The notes under the pieces: generated by a model
The model's database searches: none
Seen by the model: only the letters and a program-made list of their open reading frames with translations
What the model was told of the DNA's origin: nothing
Part shown: piece after piece, positions 59,077 through 64,000 of the stretch
How the letters are laid out: each line of letters starts with the position of its first letter
Position numbering within the stretch: position 1 is the first letter of the stretch
Assembly: GCA_039707465.1 (NCBI GenBank)
Contig: CM077643.1
Span: forward strand, 326,080,919-326,144,918
Length of the DNA stretch: 64,000 bases
Reading direction: 5' to 3'
Origin: Rhabdophis nuchalis
Lineage: Eukaryota; Chordata; Lepidosauria; Squamata; Natricidae
Program-made: the position numbers and the translations under genes

Positions 59077-59195
59077 CAGTGGTGGGTTTCAATTTATTTT
59101 TCCACTGGTTCGCTCATGTGCACGTGCTTGAACAGAAGAATCCAGGCGGGCGGGCAGAGCCTCCCGCCGTCACCACTACCAGAAACCCACCTCTG
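59077..59195. mobile_element. hAT-type MITE, family B (short, internally deleted)
   Basis: Begins CAGTGGTGGGTTTCAATTT and ends CAGAAACCCACCTCTG. It keeps the CACTGGTTCGCTCATGTGC block. Flanking 8-mers ATCCTAGT and AATACAGT are poorly matched. Confidence 0.78.
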
Positions 59196-59453
59196 AATAC
59201 AGTATAACTGCATTCACCTATTTTGTTATATTTGGAATACACTGAGCTATGGTTCACAGCAGATCATTAGAACTAGATTGCAACCGGATTGTTGGTCCTT
59301 AAAAACAAACACGTGGCAAAGCAGCTTCTAAAAGGAAAATGGAGAAATCTAAGAGGAGTTGGAAAGGTTTCATTTCAATTTAAAGTAGCCCTAGGGGAGG
59401 TGCAGAATGCATGTTTAGTTGCTCAAATGAAACTAGATGGAAATTCGCTAGAG

Positions 59454-59588
59454 CAGGGGTCTCCAACCTTTGCAACTTTAAGTCTGAAGGACTTCAGCTC
59501 CCAGAATTCTCCAGCCAGCAAAGCTGGCTGGAGAATTCTGGGAGCTGAAGTCCTTCAGACTTAAAGTTGCAAAGGTTGGAGACCCCTG
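59454..59588. mobile_element. Palindromic hAT-type MITE, family A
   Basis: Begins CAGGGGTCTCCAACCTTTGC and ends with its exact reverse complement. The halves are an almost perfect palindrome around CCAGCCAGCAAAGCTGGCTGG. The exact 8-bp duplication CGCTAGAG lies at 59446-59453 and 59589-59596. This near-perfect symmetry suggests a young copy. Confidence 0.95.
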
Positions 59589-59599
59589 CGCTAGAGCAT

Positions 59600-60340
59600 A
59601 CTGTAAAATATGATAACCAGAGAGAGAGGTCAAAGGTGGAATGCACGCAGCAGAAACATTTAGAGTTACAACACTGTGTATGTGAAAAGCTTTAAAAAGT
59701 AGACTCTGATTGATGAAGAATGGGGTCAGAAAAGGTGGCATGACAGCCTATTTAGTCTGTCTGTCATGATTCAATTGAAGTTCACAAAACCTCATGGCAT
59801 CCATCATTCTATGATACAACTTCCCCTGTTTTGCACGCTGCACCAAGTAATTATTCTGATTAGATTTTCTCTGCTTTCTTATTAGAAAACAAGAGTTGAT
59901 ATGCATATAATGTTATGTTTTTGAAAGCTGAGTAGCTGTTTTACTCTGCCTCTCTGCAGTAAATAATTGAGTTATTGTATGATGCCTTGAAAGCTTGTCC
60001 AGACAAGGGGCATTTTTGAGCTAACCAGCATTAAGAGGTTTGTTTACATAAGTTTTTCTCAAATGCGAGTGGAGGAGGAGGGTTACTAAGGCACCCCAGC
60101 TGTTTTTCTCCAGTGGTTCCCATCGCTCAAAGGTCAATTTCCTATTTTTAAAACACCTTCTTTTCATACTGTTAAAAAGACCTTAACTCCTTCGACTCCC
60201 TGCTGGAATCCAGATTTCTTATTTCTTACCACAATGTTTATGTGATTTTACAGAATCATTCTTCTTCTATACATGCTCAGACATTAGAACTTCCTGAAAC
60301 CGCAGAGCTAAGCAGACTGAGACCCAGACAAACAACTCCC
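59600..60340. other. Sequence without recognised genes
   Basis: Nothing supported. Confidence 0.5.
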
Positions 60341-60349
60341 TCCCTATAG

Positions 60350-60484
60350 CAGCGTTTCTCAATCTTGGTAAGTTTAAGATGGGTGGACTTCAACTCCCAG
60401 AATTCCCCAGCCAGTAAAACTGATTAGGGATTTCTGGGAGTTGAAATCCACATATCTTAAAATAGCCAAGGTTGAAAAACATTG
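60350..60484. mobile_element. Palindromic hAT-type MITE, family A
   Basis: Begins CAGCGTTTCTCAATCTTGG and ends CCAAGGTTGAAAAACATTG. Flanks CCCTATAG and CCCTAAAG (7 of 8). It carries ACTTCAACTCCCAGAATTCC. Confidence 0.88.
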
Positions 60485-60685
60485 CCCTAAAGCCTTTTGT
60501 AGCCCTCGGAACCTTTCCAAAATTTGTCACTGAATGGTAATTGTTGAACATAATAGAAGGAGAAAATGAATAAGACAGGAAGTCATCATTGGAATCACAC
60601 TGTTTAACTAAAAATGGATTTTTTTATATAAAATAAAGAAAACTTTTTTATTTAAAAAAGGAATCATATTTAATTCACTTTTAGT

Positions 60686-61078
60686 CAGGGGTGGGCTTCA
60701 GAAATTTCAGCAACAGGTTCTCTGCCCTGTTGCTGGGTGAGTGTGACCATGGTGGGCAGGGCCTAGTCAGCCTCCTGCACCATTGGGGGTGGGGGGGAAT
60801 TCATCTTTCCCAGGCTCCAGAGATTTTCCTCGAGTCACCGGGAAGGTGAAAATTGACTCCCCTGACTCCAGAACTTCCAGGAGGCCCGTTTTCCCCTCTC
60901 TCTGAGCCTCCACTGTACTTATCTTGCATCCAAAATGTGTTGTGTGAAGACTCCTGCAAGGGGCAGGGTGGGGTGGATGGGACTAGTCAAGTGTGGGATT
61001 TGGAGGTTCTCTGAACCGTCCATAACATTAGCTACAGGTTCTCCCAAATGCAGGCGAACCTGTAGCATCCCACCCCTG
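60686..61078. mobile_element. hAT-type MITE, family B
   Basis: Begins CAGGGGTGGGCTTCAGAAA and ends GCATCCCACCCCTG. Flanks CTTTTAGT and CTTTTAAT (7 of 8). The interior is G/C-rich and differs from the other copies, so it is a subfamily of its own. Confidence 0.87.
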
Positions 61079-61176
61079 CTTTTAATGTTTTTAAGTGTAT
61101 TTTATTTATATTTATGTTTTTGAATCCAGCTTTGTTGTTTTTACAAATAACTTATGGTGGCAAATATATCCAATAG

Positions 61177-61322
61177 ACCTTCCTCCTCCTATTTTCCCCA
61201 CAACAGCCCTGTGAGGAGTTAGACTGAGAGAGAGTGACTGGCTCAAGGTCACCTACCTGGCCTTCATGCCTAACAGTCCCCTGCTTTTTAGCCTGGTAGC
61301 TTAACCACTAAACCAAACTGGA
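61177..61322 (-). mobile_element. MIR-like tRNA-derived SINE
   Basis: The plus strand shows the reversed order 'ccccacaacagccctgtgag', 'agagagagtgactggctcaa', 'ggtcacctacctggccttca' and 'tagcttaaccactaaaccaa' (reverse of the A-box TAGTGGTTAAG). Confidence 0.72.
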
Positions 61323-61324
61323 AT

Positions 61325-62090
61325 TCAACATTTCAATTCATTTGTTTTTCTCTTTGCAAGACATTCAAAGGCAAGAAAAGAAACACGTCCCCATTATATA
61401 TAAATATTTCATGCTGTGGAGAATAAAACTATTTCTGGGCTTCAAGTGAGCCTATCAGAGCATGATGGGATGGCCACTGGAGGATCAAAGCAGTCAAGAT
61501 GGCAGTAGCAGCCACATGATCAAAACCGTGCCTCTTTCTTATATGTGTCACTTCTGTGGATATCCTGGAATGCTCTTTGTAGGTTTTTTAAACTCCCTGC
61601 ACATAAAATGCAATATAGCCCCTTTCCTAAATTGCTAGTTTACATATGAAAGATATTTAGTGAAAGATTTACAGCCATGCGCAACTTTGGCCACCATCTT
61701 AGTCTGAAATAGAATCCAAGAATTAAATCTCTCCTCCCTTTGATTTTGCTTGCCTAGAGACCTTGAGGCAGAGAAGACAGGCTGATGGGAAGATACATAG
61801 CTGCATGTCCGGAAACCATGAAACAACTAATTAAGCAGCAGTAATTTATGCTTCTCAGTGCACAAGGTAAAAACTGCATTTACTGTGATTAACAGCATGC
61901 CAATGTTTCTGAATAGGAGAACTACCAAGGAATTTAAAAATCTGAATGGAAAAACAAGAAAGCTATTCCGTTTACTTTTCTTAATTCAGAAAAATTTCTC
62001 AACCTCCTGCTAGAAGTTTTGTTGAGAGCTTTCTCATCAAAGTAAGAGCCATTATTAGGGAGTCCCATACTTAATGGAAGCTGGAAGCCA
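61325..62090. other. Sequence without recognised genes
   Basis: Nothing supported. Confidence 0.5.
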
Positions 62091-62094
62091 CCCA

Positions 62095-62282
62095 ACTCAG
62101 GAAAAATTTCCTGACAGTGAGAACAATTAATCAGTGGAACAATTTGCCCCCAGAGGTCGGAGGATTTTAAGGAGAGATTGGACATCCATTTGTCTGAAAT
62201 GGTGTAGGGTCACCTACTTGAGCGGGTGGTTGGACTAGAAGACCTCCAAGGTGCCTTCCAACTCTGTTATTCTGTATTAGTG
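62095..62282 (+). pseudogene. CR1 LINE 3' tail
   Basis: 'aatttcctgacagtgagaac', 'aatcagtggaacaatttgcc', 'cccagaggtcggaggatttt', 'ggttggactagaagacctcc' and 'cttccaactctgttattctg'. Same order as 47765-48284, with a deletion. Confidence 0.87.
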
Positions 62283-62332
62283 TTGCCATTATCAACCAAC
62301 AATCAGTAGTACTAGCTGAAGATATGAAGTTC

Positions 62333-62379
62333 ATTGTAATTTTAGTACAATGACAATAAAGATGATGATGATGATGATT
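62333..62379 (+). mobile_element. 47-bp micro-retroinsertion with 11-bp target duplication
   Basis: The insert is ATTGTAATTTTAGTACAATG, then ACAATAAA and a (GAT)n tail. ATATGAAGTTC precedes it (62322-62332) and follows it (62380-62390). The core matches the tail of the element at 10493-10649. Confidence 0.8.
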
Positions 62380-62529
62380 ATATGAAGTTCTCTGAGGAGT
62401 CTGTTCTTTAACACAGGTCTAGTGCTATATCAAAACAGCGTTAAACTGCATATATAAGGAGGGGGGGGGGGAAACACCACTAATTAGGTATTATATCAGT
62501 AGATGCCACAATGCTTTCTTCTCCTGCAC

Positions 62530-62802
62530 CAGGAGTGGGTTCTTACTGGTTTGGACCGGTTCGGCCGAACCAGCAGTGGTTTGGTGGTCTGGGTTGCTGG
62601 AACCAGCAGTGACCCAGGCCTGCCACGCCCCTGAACCAGTTCTCCGGGTGGTGCCATAGGTGGCACCATCTTGTTTTTCGCTTCTGTGAATGCGCAGAAC
62701 AATTTTTATTTCACTGCACAAGCGCATGCAGCACGCATTAAGTGCGCATGCGCAAGTGCACATGAGTGAACTGGCAGTAGTTCCTGCCGGAACCCACCCC
62801 TG
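62530..62802. mobile_element. hAT-type MITE, family B
   Basis: Begins CAGGAGTGGGTTCTTACTGG and ends CCGGAACCCACCCCTG. The exact 8-bp duplication TCCTGCAC lies at 62522-62529 and 62803-62810. The interior contains GGTTCGGCCGAACCAG. Confidence 0.94.
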
Positions 62803-62814
62803 TCCTGCACTACA

Positions 62815-63260
62815 GGACAAAATGGCAGTGGAAGGCACTGCTGAGTGAGTGGACTTGCCCCACAGCAGTCTTAAAGTAGACACTGGGAGGTAGGCCTAGA
62901 CCCTGACTACCTCATCAAACATATTATTGAAGGTGCAAGACCATGCCTGTGGCAAAAGAAAAAAGCAAAAGCAAAAAGAGTCTGGAGAAGATGGGAAATG
63001 CTAACTTTAAACTGCCACAGCTAAAGGTGACTCTTGTGAGCTGGAGATAATAAACTGAGAAGATGTCATAAAATAACCGTTTCCAAGGCAGGGCATGTTC
63101 AATCTACGTGAAACTGTGTCCTTTGATGATAGAAACAGGAGACAAAAAAACAGATCATTTCAAGGCTACAATCTTGTACTTTCCTCCTGAGAAGCAAGAA
63201 AGGCCAGTGTCCATAGTTCAACTTGGAAGCAAACTTCCTTGTGAGATGGGCAGCTTTATA
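62815..63260. other. Sequence without recognised genes
   Basis: Nothing supported up to 63230. 'gtgagatgggcagctttata' at 63241-63260 resembles the L2-like LINE 3' end. Confidence 0.45.
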
Positions 63261-63261
63261 A

Positions 63262-63302
63262 AATAAACAAACAAACAAACAAAGACAGACAGACAGAGAG
63301 AT
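63262..63302. repeat. (AAAC)n/(AGAC)n low-complexity tract
   Basis: aaac units, then agac units, next to a LINE-like 'gagatgggcagctttataaa' end. Confidence 0.85.
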
Positions 63303-63305
63303 ATA

Positions 63306-63590
63306 TTTGATATATTTGTTAACGATAATGATTTTAGATATTTATTGTTTTGCTGTAGGTCACCCAGAGTCCCTTGCTCGTGAGATGGGCACTTCTATAA
63401 ATGAGATAAATAACTAAAAATAAAATCAATAAACTGGAGTGCAATTTATAACTGAAGTGCAGTTTATTTATTTTATTTTCAGTTATGTATCTCATTCATA
63501 GAGGTGCCCCTATCACAAGCAAGGGACTCTGGGTGACCTACAGCAAAACAATAAATATCTAAAATCATTATCGTTAACAAATATATCAAA
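63306..63590. repeat. Inverted repeat with 121-bp arms
   Basis: The arms 63306-63426 and 63470-63590 are reverse complements, equal in length, with 7 mismatches in 121. The loop is 43 bases. The arms contain a LINE 3'-end-like box (CACCCAGAGTCCCTTGCT). The outer 70 or so bases of the arms are identical. Confidence 0.93.
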
Positions 63591-63599
63591 AATATTTCT

Positions 63600-64000
63600 T
63601 ATTCGGCCGTCCTTGCATGTGTTTGTCGTGACTGGATGCCACACAAAAAGGTATTGTGGTAAAAAAGATGCACTGGTTGCTCTCCTGACTGCATGAGCAG
63701 CAATTCCACCCCCCCCCACTCCCCCCCCCCCCCGCCCAGAGCTGCCATTCATTTCCTGGGTCATGATCAGGGAGCACATCAAGTGCTGATATTTATGACT
63801 ATGGCCTGCCCAGAGACTGGCAGTGGGCAGAACAAAGGCAGCTTTCGGCTCTCTGCCTTTCATCACCGTTTGATCAAGGCAGCTATAAACCCTCGTGGTT
63901 CTTTGACTCCTTTTGATTATTGGAAGCAAGAGTACACAAGGATGTAAGAGATCTGGCTAATCCCAGAAGCAGGTGAGAGAGAGAGAGAGCATTGTGCAAT
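63600..64000. other. C-rich homopolymers, no gene recognised
   Basis: C runs at 63709-63717 and 63721-63733, then ccc at 63735-63737, i.e. G runs on the minus strand. A (GA)n run lies at 63974-63989. Confidence 0.6.

Overview
This window is vertebrate nuclear DNA from a squamate reptile, probably a snake or a close relative. The grounds are a Sauria-type tRNA SINE, CR1 and L2-like LINE tails, an R4/Dong-like LINE remnant, an L1-type ORF1, dense short tandem repeats including long (GATA)n tracts, and many hAT-type MITEs with 8-bp target duplications. I see no host exon, tRNA, rRNA or CRISPR array. The window reads as intergenic or deep intronic sequence built up by transposons. The species-level call is inference.

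Layout. 1-1935: the 5' part of a Ty3/Gypsy retrotransposon on the minus strand, with an LTR, a primer-binding site and a gag-protease-RT frame open for 514 codons to the window edge. 2.8-35 kb: mostly old unique DNA carrying hAT MITEs (three families), 5'-truncated L2-like LINE tails (nearly all minus strand), a Sauria SINE inside an older LINE, a decayed YADD-type LINE, a decayed R4/Dong-type LINE, CR1 tails and microsatellites. 35.8-37.9 kb: an L1-derived element with 5' leader, ORF1, short 3' UTR, poly(A) and target duplication but no ORF2 (HAL1-like). 40.2-41.4 kb: a composite of tRNA-SINE pieces, microsatellites and two near-perfect inverted repeats. 48.5-49.3 kb: one hAT MITE inside another. 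54.2-57.3 kb: an L2-like LINE with an uninterrupted 959-codon endonuclease/reverse-transcriptase frame. 57.9-62.8 kb: more MITEs, CR1 and SINE pieces, and a 47-bp micro-retroinsertion. 63.3-63.6 kb: a 121-bp-arm inverted repeat.

How the parts work together. The intact LINE frame is the kind of enzyme that would have made the many 5'-truncated 3' tails that share its C-terminal code. The ORF1-only L1 and the SINEs need reverse transcriptase supplied by other elements. The MITEs need an outside hAT transposase, and none is encoded here. The candidates for a less-described system are the ORF1-only L1 element, the micro-retroinsertions, and the inverted-repeat clusters at 40.7, 41.1, 57.4 and 63.4 kb.
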